Positions 54,060-62,106 of a stretch of 64,000 nucleotides of DNA are shown piece after piece. How positions within the stretch are numbered: position 1 is the stretch's first letter; every line of letters starts with the position of its first letter. The position numbers and the translations under genes were made by a program. Under the pieces are notes generated by a model. The model was not told the DNA's origin. It was given only the letters and a program-made list of their open reading frames with translations, and did no database searches. Source of the stretch: Kitasatospora acidiphila (GTDB lineage Bacteria; Actinomycetota; Actinomycetes; Streptomycetales; Streptomycetaceae); NCBI RefSeq assembly GCF_006636205.1, contig NZ_VIGB01000003.1, positions 6,326,501 through 6,390,500 on the forward strand, given 5' to 3'.

Positions 54060-55249
54060 ATGGATGGCATGCCCACTCAGACCAGGACCCAGAGGAGCCC
54101 CGCCGTGCCCGCACCCGCCGAGCCGCGCTGTCCGGCCGGTCCGCGAGCGGTGGCCGAGCCCGGCTCCCCGCCGCGCTGGGTGCGCTGGCTGCCGGTGCTG
54201 CTGCTCTTCACCGACCTGGTGATCCAGGCGGTGTTCCCGCAGGCCACCGCGGCGGGGTTCCTGCTCACCGCGCTGCCCGTGCTGGTCGCCTTCGGCTTCG
54301 GGCCGTGGCTCACCGCCGCGTCCGGCGCCGGCGCCCTGGTGCTCCAGGTGCTGGTGGCCAGCCATGCCGGGCACCTCTACGAGCACCACCACGTCTGGGT
54401 GTACCTGTCCACCGGGCTGGCCGCCCTGGCCGGTGTGATGCTCGCCCTGCAGCGGGTCCGGCAGGCCCGCCACCTGGTGCTGGCGAGCACGGTGAGCGAG
54501 GCACTGCGCCGCACCGTGCTGCACCCGGTGCCGGAGCAGGTCGGCGAGCTGCGCACCGCCGGCCGCTACCAGGCCGCCCAGGCGGAGGTGGCGATCGGCG
54601 GCGACCTCTACGAGCTGTGCGACACCCCGTTCGGCACCCGGGTGCTGCTCGGCGATGTGCGGGGGAGCGGTCTGGAGGCGGTGCGGGCGGTGGCCGACCT
54701 GCTCGGCGCATTCCGGGCCACCGCCCACGAGGTACGCGAACTGGGCGAACTGGCCGAGCTGTTGGACCGCCAGGTGCGCCGCGGGGCGCTGGAGAGCGGC
54801 GACGAGGAGCTGTTCATCACCGCCGTGCTGCTGGAGCACCGGCCCGGCGCGGACCGGCTGGACGTGGTCAACCGGGGCCATCTGGACCCGGTGCTGCTCG
54901 GGGCGGTGCGGTGCGGACGGTGCACTGCCCGCAGGACCTGCCGCTGGGGCTCGGGCATCTGCGCGGCCAGTCGGCCCCGGCGCCGACCACCATTCCGTTC
55001 GCCGCCGGCCAGACGCTGCTGCTGCACACCGACGGCGTCACCGAGGCCCGGGACCGGGCCGGCCGGTTCTACCCGCTGACCGCCCGGCTGGCCACCCGGT
55101 TCCACGGCCGCCCCTCGGTCGTGCCCGAGCAGCTGGTCTCGTTCGTCACCGAGGACCTGGCCCGGCACACCGGCCCGGCCCGCGACGACCTGGCCCTGCT
55201 GGCACTCACCCCGGCGCCCGTTCGCGGGCAGGCGGCACATCCGGGGTGA
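54060..55249 (+). CDS. Membrane PP2C-type (SpoIIE-like) phosphatase, frame broken by a one-base shift
   Basis: About 396 residues across two frames. ATG 54060 (MDGMPTQTRTQRSPAVPAPA) leads into four membrane helices (~40-135), then the phosphatase domain: ASTVSEALRRTVLHPVPEQV, AIGGDLYELCDT (metal Asp), RVLLGDVRGSGLEAVRAVAD, FITAVLLEHRPGA. At ~54895-54910 the frame changes, and AVRTVHCPQDLPLGLGHLRG, QTLLLHTDGVTEARDRAGRF and DDLALLALTPAP follow in the next frame. One missing G in a G-run explains it. Such enzymes often control sigma factors. The stop starts a three-copy repeat. Confidence 0.85.
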
Positions 55250-55292
55250 CGGCCTCTTCGGGGTGACGGCCTTTCGGGGTGACGGCCCTTTT
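55242..55292 (+). repeat. Three 16-18-nt tandem copies at the PP2C stop codon
   Basis: CGGGGTGACGGCC occurs at 55242, 55259 and 55275; the TGA of the first copy is the gene's stop. A separate pair, TTGAGGCTCGGCC and TTGAGGCTCAGCC (55304-55330), lies at the convergent DUF2079 stop. Confidence 0.75.
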
Positions 55293-55324
55293 CGGATCAG
55301 CCCTTGAGGCTCGGCCGTTGAGGC

Positions 55325-56935
55325 TCAGCCCTCGAACAGGTTGTGCCCGACGTCCGCCGGCACCACGTCCTGGACCGGCTTGCCGCCGGGCACCGGGACG
55401 TGCTCACCGGGAACGGGCTCGCTCTGCCACCGGTGCAGCAGCACGACGCCGTTGCTCCCCCACACCTGCCGGTAGCCGTGGGCCAGCAGCAGCCGGATCC
55501 GGTCCCGCTGCTGCTGGTCGGTGGCGAACGGGAACGAGCGCCCGAGGGACCGGATGAGCACGTACTCGCAGCCGCGCGGCGTCTGGTCGACGAGGACCAC
55601 GTGGTCCCGGGCGGTCAGCCGGGGCGCGATCTGGTTGTCCGCCTCCACCCAGGCGCCGTCCGGGATCAACGCGGTGGCCTTCAGCAACGTGACCTGGCGG
55701 GGCCCCGGGGACCACTGCGACGGGATGGCCAGCTCGGCCAGCCCCAGCGGCACGGCGGTGGCCAGACTGACGCCCGCCAAGCCGATGCCGAGCCACTGGA
55801 CCCGCCGGGGCCGGCCCCGGCCGTGCAGGCGGCCCAGTACCTCGATGGTCGCGGTCAGCAGGATCGGCCACAGGAAGGCGTCGTAGTGCCGGGCGACCGA
55901 CCAGTGGTTGGGGTTGCTGGAGAGGATCCGCTCGGCCAGCAGCGGCACCGCGCAGAGCGCCGTGGCGGACCGCAGCGGCAGCAGGAACAGGGTGCCGAAC
56001 AGCCAGAGCAGCAGTAGCGGCTTCAGCGTCTGGTCGGTGGCGGCGCGCAGCAGCACCAGCGGGTCGGTGAGGACGTGCAGGGCCGCGGCGGGAGCATTGG
56101 GGCCGACGGCGTCGTAATGCCAGTAGTAGCCGGGTTCCCCACCCATCGTCGGGATCGCCCACTGGACGGTGATCGCGGTGGTCGCGAGCCCGGAGACGAG
56201 CAGCCAGCCGCCGGTCTGCCGAGCGGTGCGGGCTGCAGCCGAGCCGCGGCCCCGCCACAGCAGCACCAGGCCGTAGGCGGCGACCACCAGGCCCATGTCC
56301 TCCTTGGTGCAGCAGAGCAGCACGGCGGCCAGGACCACCGGGCGGTACTCGCGGGCCATGCCGCGTTCCAGCATCAGCAGGGTCAGCGGCACGGCGAAGC
56401 CGACCTCGTGGAACCCGACCTGGGAGGCGACCAGCAGCGGCCAGCCCAGCCCGAAGACCAGCCCGGCCAGATCGCGGGCCCGCCGCCGCACCACGGGTTC
56501 GGCGGCGGCGAAGGCGTGGTCGCTGATCCGCCGGACCAGCGGGACGCCGGCGGCGAACAGCAGCGCCTGGCCGAGCAGTAGCGAGCGCGGGTCGTCCCAG
56601 ACCCAGTACAGCGGGGCCAGCAGCGCCAGGATCGGCGAGAAGTGGTCGCCCAGCAGCGAGAAGCCGGGCGGGAACTCGTGGTGGAAGTACTTCAGCGTGG
56701 AGACCGGCAGCCCGAAGTGGGCGTAGCCGCGCACACCCTGGTCGAAGATCCCGAGGTCGAACCCGCCGAGCCCCACCGAGGACCAGGCCCGCAGGTCGGT
56801 GCCGAGCAAGGCGGCGAAGCACAGCCCGGTCAGCAGCAGGGTGCGCTGGGTGTCCGAGAGGCGTTGCGGACTGCGGCCCTTCCGGGCCTCAGGCCTGACG
56901 GCGGTGGGCTGCGGCGGTGCGGTCTGGATGCTCAC
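55325..56935 (-). CDS. DUF2079 polytopic membrane protein (second copy)
   Basis: 536 residues from GTG 56933-56935 (VSIQTAPPQPTAVRPEARKG), with AAGGA upstream. About twelve hydrophobic segments. Conserved DUF2079 blocks: GGFDLGIFDQGVRGYAHFG, LGDHFSPILALLAPLYWVW, GFHEVGFAVPLTLLMLERGM and CCTKEDMGLVVAAYGLVLL. It parallels the protein at 11743-13206 but has a longer C-terminal domain. It sits next to a GT87-like gene in the same orientation, which fits a shared role in lipid-linked sugar transfer to the cell envelope. Confidence 0.9.
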   Translation of the reverse strand: MSIQTAPPQPTAVRPEARKGRSPQRLSDTQRTLLLTGLCFAALLGTDLRAWSSVGLGGFDLGIFDQGVRGYAHFGLPVSTLKYFHHEFPPGFSLLGDHFSPILALLAPLYWVWDDPRSLLLGQALLFAAGVPLVRRISDHAFAAAEPVVRRRARDLAGLVFGLGWPLLVASQVGFHEVGFAVPLTLLMLERGMAREYRPVVLAAVLLCCTKEDMGLVVAAYGLVLLWRGRGSAAARTARQTGGWLLVSGLATTAITVQWAIPTMGGEPGYYWHYDAVGPNAPAAALHVLTDPLVLLRAATDQTLKPLLLLWLFGTLFLLPLRSATALCAVPLLAERILSSNPNHWSVARHYDAFLWPILLTATIEVLGRLHGRGRPRRVQWLGIGLAGVSLATAVPLGLAELAIPSQWSPGPRQVTLLKATALIPDGAWVEADNQIAPRLTARDHVVLVDQTPRGCEYVLIRSLGRSFPFATDQQQRDRIRLLLAHGYRQVWGSNGVVLLHRWQSEPVPGEHVPVPGGKPVQDVVPADVGHNLFEG

Positions 56936-57329
56936 GTGGTTCCTTGCTGGCGCTTCACGAGTCGTGCCCCTGCCGGATCCGGCTGCCGGGCGGCTGCTTC
57001 TCGTAGCGGTTGTAGCGCCTGTCGTGACGCTGGCAGCACCGGGAAGCGGCCATTCGGTCAAGGTCCAGCCGTTTGAGGGACGCCGTGGACGACGGAGCAG
57101 GCAGCGAGACGTTCAGCCCAGACGACTCATCATGAATGCGATGCCCAGTCGAATTCGGGCAGGCGGCCGGTACTTGAACGATCGGCGATGTGAGGCGGCT
57201 TACATCTGACGCTCTTTTAACTGCACGTACGTGCGGTTGCTTTGTTCATGGTCGGCCGGCAGTGGGCGTGGAATCCGAGGGCATGGTGTTCGTCGGCTAC
57301 CAGGAACTCACCCCCGCCTGCCGGCCAAC
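56936..57329. other. Intergenic region with a palindrome upstream of DUF2079
   Basis: About 400 bp without a supported gene. It includes a run lower in GC (57190-57260) and the palindrome at 57223-57234. The DUF2079 promoter should lie here on the minus strand but no clear hexamer pair was found. Confidence 0.45.
57223..57234. promoter_or_regulatory. 12-bp perfect palindrome (GCACGTACGTGC)
   Basis: It lies in the AT-richer part of the gap about 290 bp upstream of the DUF2079 gene. A dimeric regulator site is possible; no partner known. Confidence 0.35.
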
Positions 57330-57443
57330 CACCCGAGCTGACCGACCACTTGGTGCCGCCTCGCAAAGCGTGGGCGCCACCGACGTTCTCAGCTCGATGC
57401 AGGTGCGCCTCGATCGGGTTCGCCCAGGGCGCGGTGTGGTGCG
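57330..57443 (-). pseudogene. Possible IS630-family transposase remnant
   Basis: Leftward from 57443 the frame reads AHHTAPWANPIEAHLHRAEN, like the conserved C-terminal WANPIEAHF block of IS630-type transposases, and ends in a low-similarity tail. It directly abuts the stop of the GT87-like gene. No inverted repeats or target duplications were seen. The match is short, so this is tentative. Confidence 0.3.
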
Positions 57444-58687
57444 CTAGTGGATCGACTCCAACTCCGCCTGCTGGAGGATCAGATCGGCCTCCGCAGCGAC
57501 CGCGGGCAGCTGTCGGGCCTGACGTATCCGCACGCCCAGGTAGATCAGCACCGCGATCAGGACAGGCGCGTAGGGCGCCGACGGCAGCTGCCAGGACAAG
57601 GGCACGCCCCGGCCGTCCTGGTTGGGCGCCAGCCACATGGCGTACGACAGGAAGGCCACCGACACCACGGCGAGCAGGCCCCGGGCCGGCCAGCTGCGGG
57701 CCTCGGCGGCGAGCAGGACCAGCAGCGGCACGCACCAGACGAAGTGATGGGTCCAGCTGATCGGGGAGACGAGCAGGGCGGTTATCGCGGTGGCCATCGC
57801 CCCCAGGCCTCGGCCCGGGGCAGCACGTTCGCCGAACGGCCGGCCGCCACGGCGACCGCCAGCCCCAGCAGCCCGACCAGCACGGCCACCGCCATGACCG
57901 CGGTCCCGGGCTGCTCGGTGTGCAGCAGTCGGGCCGCGACACCGCGCAGCGACTGGTTGTCGACCAGCTGGACCTCGCCGACCCGCCGGGTGTCCCAGAG
58001 GTAGCGGGTCCAGAAGCTGCCCGAGGCGCCCGGCAGTGCCAGCCAGCCGAGCAGCGCCGCTCCGAGGAAGGTGCCGATCGAGACCGCGGCGGTCCGGAAC
58101 TGGCGGGTGAGCAGCAGATAGACCACGAACAGGCCGGGCGTGATCTTGATGGCGGTGGCCAGCCCGATGCCGACGCCCTTGTGGGCGCAGGATTCCGAGC
58201 GGGTCATGTCCCACAGGACCAGGCAGAGAATGGCCAGATTGACCTGGCCGTACTGCAGGGTGGTGAAGACCGGCTCCAGCCAGACCGCGAAACCGGTCCC
58301 GAGCAGCACCGCGGCCGCGTGGTACCGCCGACCCGACCAACCCGCCAGCTTCACCGAGAGGTGGACGGCGAGGGCCAGCAGGCCGATGTTGAGGACCATC
58401 ACGATGATCCGCAGTGTCGCGGCGTGCACCCAGGCGCTCGGCGCGAAGAGCAGCGCCGCGAACGGCGGGTAGGTGGCGGCCAGGTCCCAGCCCGGCAGCC
58501 GCATCGCGTAGAGGTCCTGGCCGTGCACCACCGCCGCGCCCTCGGCCTGGTAGACCAGCATGTCCACCATGGAGTGGTGCTGGTGGTGCCGGAGCGCGAT
58601 GAAGGCCACCAGGGACAGCAGCGACAGCACGGCGGCCGGCCAGACGAACGACTGCCCGGCGCCGGGAGCGGCGGGTCTGTCGGGCAT
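57444..58687 (-). CDS. GT87-like (DUF2029) membrane glycosyltransferase, frame broken by a one-base shift
   Basis: About 414 residues with ten or more membrane helices. ATG 58685-58687 (MPDRPAAPGAGQSFVWPAAV) begins the first frame, with the GT-C-like loop DLYAMRLPGWDLAATYPPFA, LEPVFTTLQYGQVNLAILCL and AIKITPGLFVVYLLL, all typical of GT87 polyprenol-phosphate-mannose transferases. At ~57800-57806 the frame changes in GGGGG-like sequence, and AMATAITALLVSPISWTHHF, SWQLPSAPYAPVLIAVLIYL and LILQQAELESIH-stop follow. One missing G repairs it. Likely role: mannose transfer in cell-envelope glycans, alongside the DUF2079 neighbour. Confidence 0.85.
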
Positions 58688-58908
58688 GCGATCTCGGCCC
58701 GGTTTGCCCCAGAATGGCCGATCGCTCGCGTGCACTGGGACGACCCCCCTGTTGAGACGACCCGGACCATCCCTCAGTCCGGACGAGATCTGCAACGATA
58801 TCCGACCTGTGTGAGTACGCCCTGTGAGGCTGGATTCGCGTGCGATCTTCGAGAGCGCGAATGGCGCTTCGCGATCAGTCCTTCGGGGTCGATATGGGCC
58901 AGTGCCCG
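58688..58908. other. Gap between GT87 gene and glnA terminator
   Basis: About 220 bp with no gene seen. It should contain the leftward GT87 promoter; no confident hexamers identified. Confidence 0.4.
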
Positions 58909-58943
58909 CAGGGCCCGCCCCTTCGGGCGAGGGGCGGGCCCTG
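58909..58943 (-). terminator. Terminator of glnA
   Basis: Perfect 14-bp arms 58909-58922 and 58930-58943 with a 7-nt loop, 36 bp past the glnA stop. Confidence 0.88.
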
Positions 58944-58978
58944 GAGGCGGGTGCGGCCGCGAGACGGGGAGCGGATTC

Positions 58979-60391
58979 TCAGAGGTCGTAGTAGAGCTCG
59001 AACTCGTGCGGGTGCGGGCGCAGGGCGATGGGGGCGATCTCGTTGGTGCGCTTGAAGTCGATCCAGGTCTCGATCAGGTCCGGGGTGAAGACGCCGCCGG
59101 CCAGCAGGTACTCGTGGTCGGCCTCCAGGGCCTCCAGTACCGCGGGGAGCGAGGACGGCACCTGCGGGACGCCGGCGTGCTCCTCGGGGGCCAGCTCGTA
59201 GAGGTCCTTGTCGACCGGCTGGAGCGGCTCGATCTTGTTCTTGATGCCGTCCAGGCCGGCCATCAGCATCGCGGAGAAGGCCAGGTACGGGTTGGAGGAC
59301 GGGTCGGGCGCACGGAACTCGATGCGCTTGGCCTTGGCGTTGGAGCCGGTGATCGGGATCCGGATCGCCGCTGAGCGGTTGCGCTGCGAGTAGACCAGGT
59401 TGACCGGGGCCTCGAAGCCGGGCACCAGGCGGTGGTAGGAGTTCACCGAGGGGTTGGTGAAGGCGAGCAGCGAGGGGGCGTGCTTGAGCAGGCCGCCGAT
59501 GTAGTAGCGGGCGGTGTCGGACAGGCCCGCGTAACCCTGCTCGTCGTAGAAGAGCGGCGCGCCCTCGGCCCAGAGCGACTGGTGCACGTGCATGCCGGAG
59601 CCGTTGTCACCGAAGATCGGCTTGGGCATGAAGGTGGCGGTCTTGCCGTTCCGCCAGGCCACGTTCTTGATGATGTACTTGAACAGCATCAGGTCGTCGG
59701 CGGCGTGCAGCAGGGTGTTGAAGCGGTAGTTGATCTCCGCCTGGCCGGCCGTGCCGACCTCGTGGTGCTGGCGCTCGACCTGCAGGCCGGCCTTGGCCAG
59801 CTCCAGGGACATCTCGGCGCGCAGGTCGGCGAAGTGGTCGACCGGCGGGGTGGGGAAGTAGCCGCCCTTGTACTTGACCTTGTAGCCGCGCACGTCGCCC
59901 TCGGTGGAGCCGGTGTTCCAGGCGCCGGCCTCCGAGTCGATGTGGTAGTACGACGCGTTGGCGCTGGTGTCGAAGCGCACCGAGTCGAACACGTAGAACT
60001 CGGCCTCGGGGCCGAAGAAGGCGGTGTCGGCGATGCCGGACGAGGCCAGGTAGGCCTCGGCCTTCTTGGCGATGTTGCGCGGGTCGCGACTGTAGGCCTC
60101 GCCGGTGATCGGGTCCTGGATGAAGAAGTTGATGTTGAGGTGCTTCTCGCTTCGGAACGGGTCCAGTCTGGCGGTGGCCAGGTCGGGCACCAGGGCCATG
60201 TCCGACTCGTGGATCGCCTGGAACCCGCGGATCGACGAGCCGTCGAACATCAGCGTCTCGTCGGGATCGAAGGTGGCTGCCGGGACTGCGAAGTGCTGCA
60301 TGACGCCAGGCAGGTCACAGAACCGCACGTCGACGAACTTGACGTCGTTCTCCGCGATGAACTGCTTGACCTCGTCCGCGTTCTTGAACAT
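58979..60391 (-). CDS. glnA: Type I glutamine synthetase
   Basis: 470 residues, standard length. Condenses ammonia and glutamate to glutamine. Key elements: MFKNADEVKQFIAENDVKFV, FDGSSIRGFQAIHESDM, FGPEAEFYVFD, HHEVGTAGQAEINYRFNTLL, PKPIFGDNGSGMHVHQSLW (metal ligands), NRSAAIRIPITGSNAKAKRI (nucleotide) and the adenylylation loop KDLYELAPEE with its Tyr, the target of GlnE encoded at 35272-38313. Start ATG 60389-60391 with GAGGAG about 7 nt upstream. A GlnR operator and a TATCGT -10 precede it, so it should be induced by nitrogen limitation. Confidence 0.97.
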   Translation of the reverse strand: MFKNADEVKQFIAENDVKFVDVRFCDLPGVMQHFAVPAATFDPDETLMFDGSSIRGFQAIHESDMALVPDLATARLDPFRSEKHLNINFFIQDPITGEAYSRDPRNIAKKAEAYLASSGIADTAFFGPEAEFYVFDSVRFDTSANASYYHIDSEAGAWNTGSTEGDVRGYKVKYKGGYFPTPPVDHFADLRAEMSLELAKAGLQVERQHHEVGTAGQAEINYRFNTLLHAADDLMLFKYIIKNVAWRNGKTATFMPKPIFGDNGSGMHVHQSLWAEGAPLFYDEQGYAGLSDTARYYIGGLLKHAPSLLAFTNPSVNSYHRLVPGFEAPVNLVYSQRNRSAAIRIPITGSNAKAKRIEFRAPDPSSNPYLAFSAMLMAGLDGIKNKIEPLQPVDKDLYELAPEEHAGVPQVPSSLPAVLEALEADHEYLLAGGVFTPDLIETWIDFKRTNEIAPIALRPHPHEFELYYDL

Positions 60392-60448
60392 CGGAGTCTC
60401 CTCTACCCGTCCGTCGGCCGGCCGTCCCAACCGGTTCGGGGTGGGCTC

Positions 60449-60454
60449 ACGATA
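60449..60454 (-). promoter_or_regulatory. -10 element (TATCGT) of glnA
   Basis: On the minus strand TATCGT sits 10 bp downstream of the GlnR operator, giving a ~50-nt leader before the glnA ATG. The -35 would fall under the last GAAAC half-site. Confidence 0.6.
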
Positions 60455-60464
60455 GGAACAGGCC

Positions 60465-60502
60465 GTTTCCTCGCGGTGACCCATTCGTTTCCCCCATGTT
60501 AA
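60465..60502 (-). promoter_or_regulatory. GlnR operator upstream of glnA
   Basis: On the minus strand the site reads TTAAC-N6-GAAAC-N6-GTCAC-N6-GAAAC at 60502 to 60465. This matches the GlnR consensus gTnAC-N6-GAAAC repeated twice, with all three spacers exactly 6 nt. GlnR activates glnA under nitrogen limitation in streptomycetes. Confidence 0.92.
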
Positions 60503-60660
60503 GCAGCCTCCCCCGGACGGATGGCAAAACCGGGCGGGACGGGGCAAATCGTGTCCACGGCAGGGACGTTCCTGCTGGGTGGACTAGACCACTCGGGCTG
60601 TCGGCCAAGCGGGATTCACCCGCAGGGGGAGTCGCCGCCGGTGCGCCCGGTAAGCCCGGC

Positions 60661-60666
60661 TACTGT
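60661..60666 (+). promoter_or_regulatory. Leaderless -10 (TACTGT) for RDD gene
   Basis: TACTGT ends 6 nt before the GTG at 60673, with no ribosome site between, as in other leaderless genes of this window. Confidence 0.5.
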
Positions 60667-60672
60667 TGATTC

Positions 60673-61140
60673 GTGGACAGCAGAGAAGCACTGGGATCGT
60701 GGCTGGAGGGCCCCAAGGCCGCAGCCGAGCGCATGGGGGCCGACTTCGGCTACCGCGGTGAGCGGCTGGGCCGCCCGCAGACCGGTTCCGGAGCCGTGGC
60801 CGGGCCGGGCCGGCGGATCGGCGCGTTGTTCGTCGACGGCTGGATCGCCAACATCATCGCCCTCGGCCTGCTCGCCCACGGCAACCTGGCCAAGGCCAAC
60901 ATCTACGGGCTGCCGGTCTTCTTCGCCGTCAACGCGGTGCTGCTGGCGACCGCCGGCACCACCTTCGGCAAGCGGCTCTTCGGACTGCGGCTGGTCCGGC
61001 TGGACGGCAACCGGGCGACTGTCCCGCAGGTGCTGCTGCGCACCCTCCTGCTCTGCCTGGTGGTGCCGGCACTGATCTGGGACCGGGACCAGCGCGGGCT
61101 GCACGACAAGGCGGTCGGCACCGTCGAGGTCCGGAGCTGA
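60673..61140 (+). CDS. RDD family membrane protein
   Basis: 155 residues. The cytoplasmic head ends at GPGRRIGALFVDGWIANIIA, where the R and D of the RDD signature sit in helix 1. The second helix contains NAVLLATAGTTFGKRLFGLRL and the third is VLLRTLLLCLVVPALIWDRDQRG, with the final RDxxxRGLHDKAVGT motif. Three membrane segments in all. RDD proteins are of unknown function, some linked to ion transport. The GTG start follows a TACTGT -10. It converges on DUF4191 across a long hairpin. Confidence 0.92.
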   Translation: MDSREALGSWLEGPKAAAERMGADFGYRGERLGRPQTGSGAVAGPGRRIGALFVDGWIANIIALGLLAHGNLAKANIYGLPVFFAVNAVLLATAGTTFGKRLFGLRLVRLDGNRATVPQVLLRTLLLCLVVPALIWDRDQRGLHDKAVGTVEVRS

Positions 61141-61175
61141 AGCGCCGAGAGCGAGAGATCGCACGACGTCGTCGG

Positions 61176-61230
61176 GAACGTATGAGAGGGGCCCTGCTGC
61201 CGACGGCAGCGGGGCCCCTCTCATACGTTC
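61176..61230. terminator. Long bidirectional hairpin terminator
   Basis: Perfect 19-bp arms 61176-61194 and 61212-61230, joined through a G-U pair to an inner 6-bp stem (GCTGCC/GGCAGC) and a 3-nt loop. The 26-bp stem lies between convergent RDD and DUF4191 genes, 36 bp and 9 bp from their stops. Confidence 0.93.
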
Positions 61231-61239
61231 TGCGGAGCC

Positions 61240-61929
61240 TCAGCGGGCCTGGCCGCCCTTGGGCATCCGGGCGCCCTTGGGCATCGGGCCCTTGGGGATC
61301 GGCGCCCGGGAGAGCAGGTCGCCCAGCGCGCGCAGCCGGTCGTTGGTCTCGGTCACCTGCGCCCCGGTGATCGCGCGGGGCAGTCGCATCAGGGTGATCT
61401 GCAGCTTCTTCAGCGGCACCTCGCCCTCGCCGTCGCCGACCATGATGTCGTGCACCGGCACATCGGCGACCACACGGGCCATCTTCTTCTTCTCGGCGGC
61501 GAGCAGCGGGCGGACCCGGTTCGGGTTGCCCTCGCCGATCAGCGCGATGCCGGCCCGGCCGACCGCACGGTAGACCGCGTCCTGGCTGCGGGTGACCGCG
61601 ACCGGGGTCGGGTTGGCGGTCCAGCCGCGCCGCAGGTTGTTCAGCACTGCCGCGGCGGCACCCGGCTGGCCCTCCATCTGACCGAACGCGGCCCGCTCGG
61701 CCCGGCGGCCGAAGACGATCGCGACGGCCAGGACGGCCACGATGAAGCCCAGGATCCCCAAGTAGATCGGGTGACCGACCAGGAAGCCGATGGCGAGGAA
61801 CACGCCGAACGTCAGGAGGCCGATGCCCCCGAGGATCAGACCGATCTTGGTGTCGATCTGCTTGGTCATGATGTACGCCTGGCGGATCTGTGCGAGCCGC
61901 CCAGGAGTGTCGGATTTTTCCCTCGCCAT
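61240..61929 (-). CDS. DUF4191 membrane protein
   Basis: 229 residues from ATG 61927-61929 (MAREKSDTPGRLAQIRQAYI). Two membrane helices (~32-75: LILGGIGLLTFGVFLAIGFL, ILGFIVAVLAVAIVFGRRAE) follow a short basic head. The C-terminal cytoplasmic part has conserved QPGAAAAVLNNLRRGWTANP, VGRAGIALIGEGNPNRVRPL and a basic Lys/Pro tail. Function unknown; common upstream of lipA in actinobacteria. TACCAT 7 nt before this ATG favours it over the in-frame ATG 3 codons earlier. Confidence 0.92.
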   Translation of the reverse strand: MAREKSDTPGRLAQIRQAYIMTKQIDTKIGLILGGIGLLTFGVFLAIGFLVGHPIYLGILGFIVAVLAVAIVFGRRAERAAFGQMEGQPGAAAAVLNNLRRGWTANPTPVAVTRSQDAVYRAVGRAGIALIGEGNPNRVRPLLAAEKKKMARVVADVPVHDIMVGDGEGEVPLKKLQITLMRLPRAITGAQVTETNDRLRALGDLLSRAPIPKGPMPKGARMPKGGQAR

Positions 61930-62106
61930 GAAGGTCATGGTACGTGGCGGGACCTGCAGACGACGAAGCCCGGTCCCGATTCGGTCCGAACCGTAATCCG
62001 ACGGCCCACCGTGCCCGGCGGAGAGAACCGCAGCGGAAAGGCCGCGGGGCCCGGCCGTTCGCACGACCGAGCCCCGCGGGCCGTCAGGCCCGGGTTACGT
62101 GGACCG

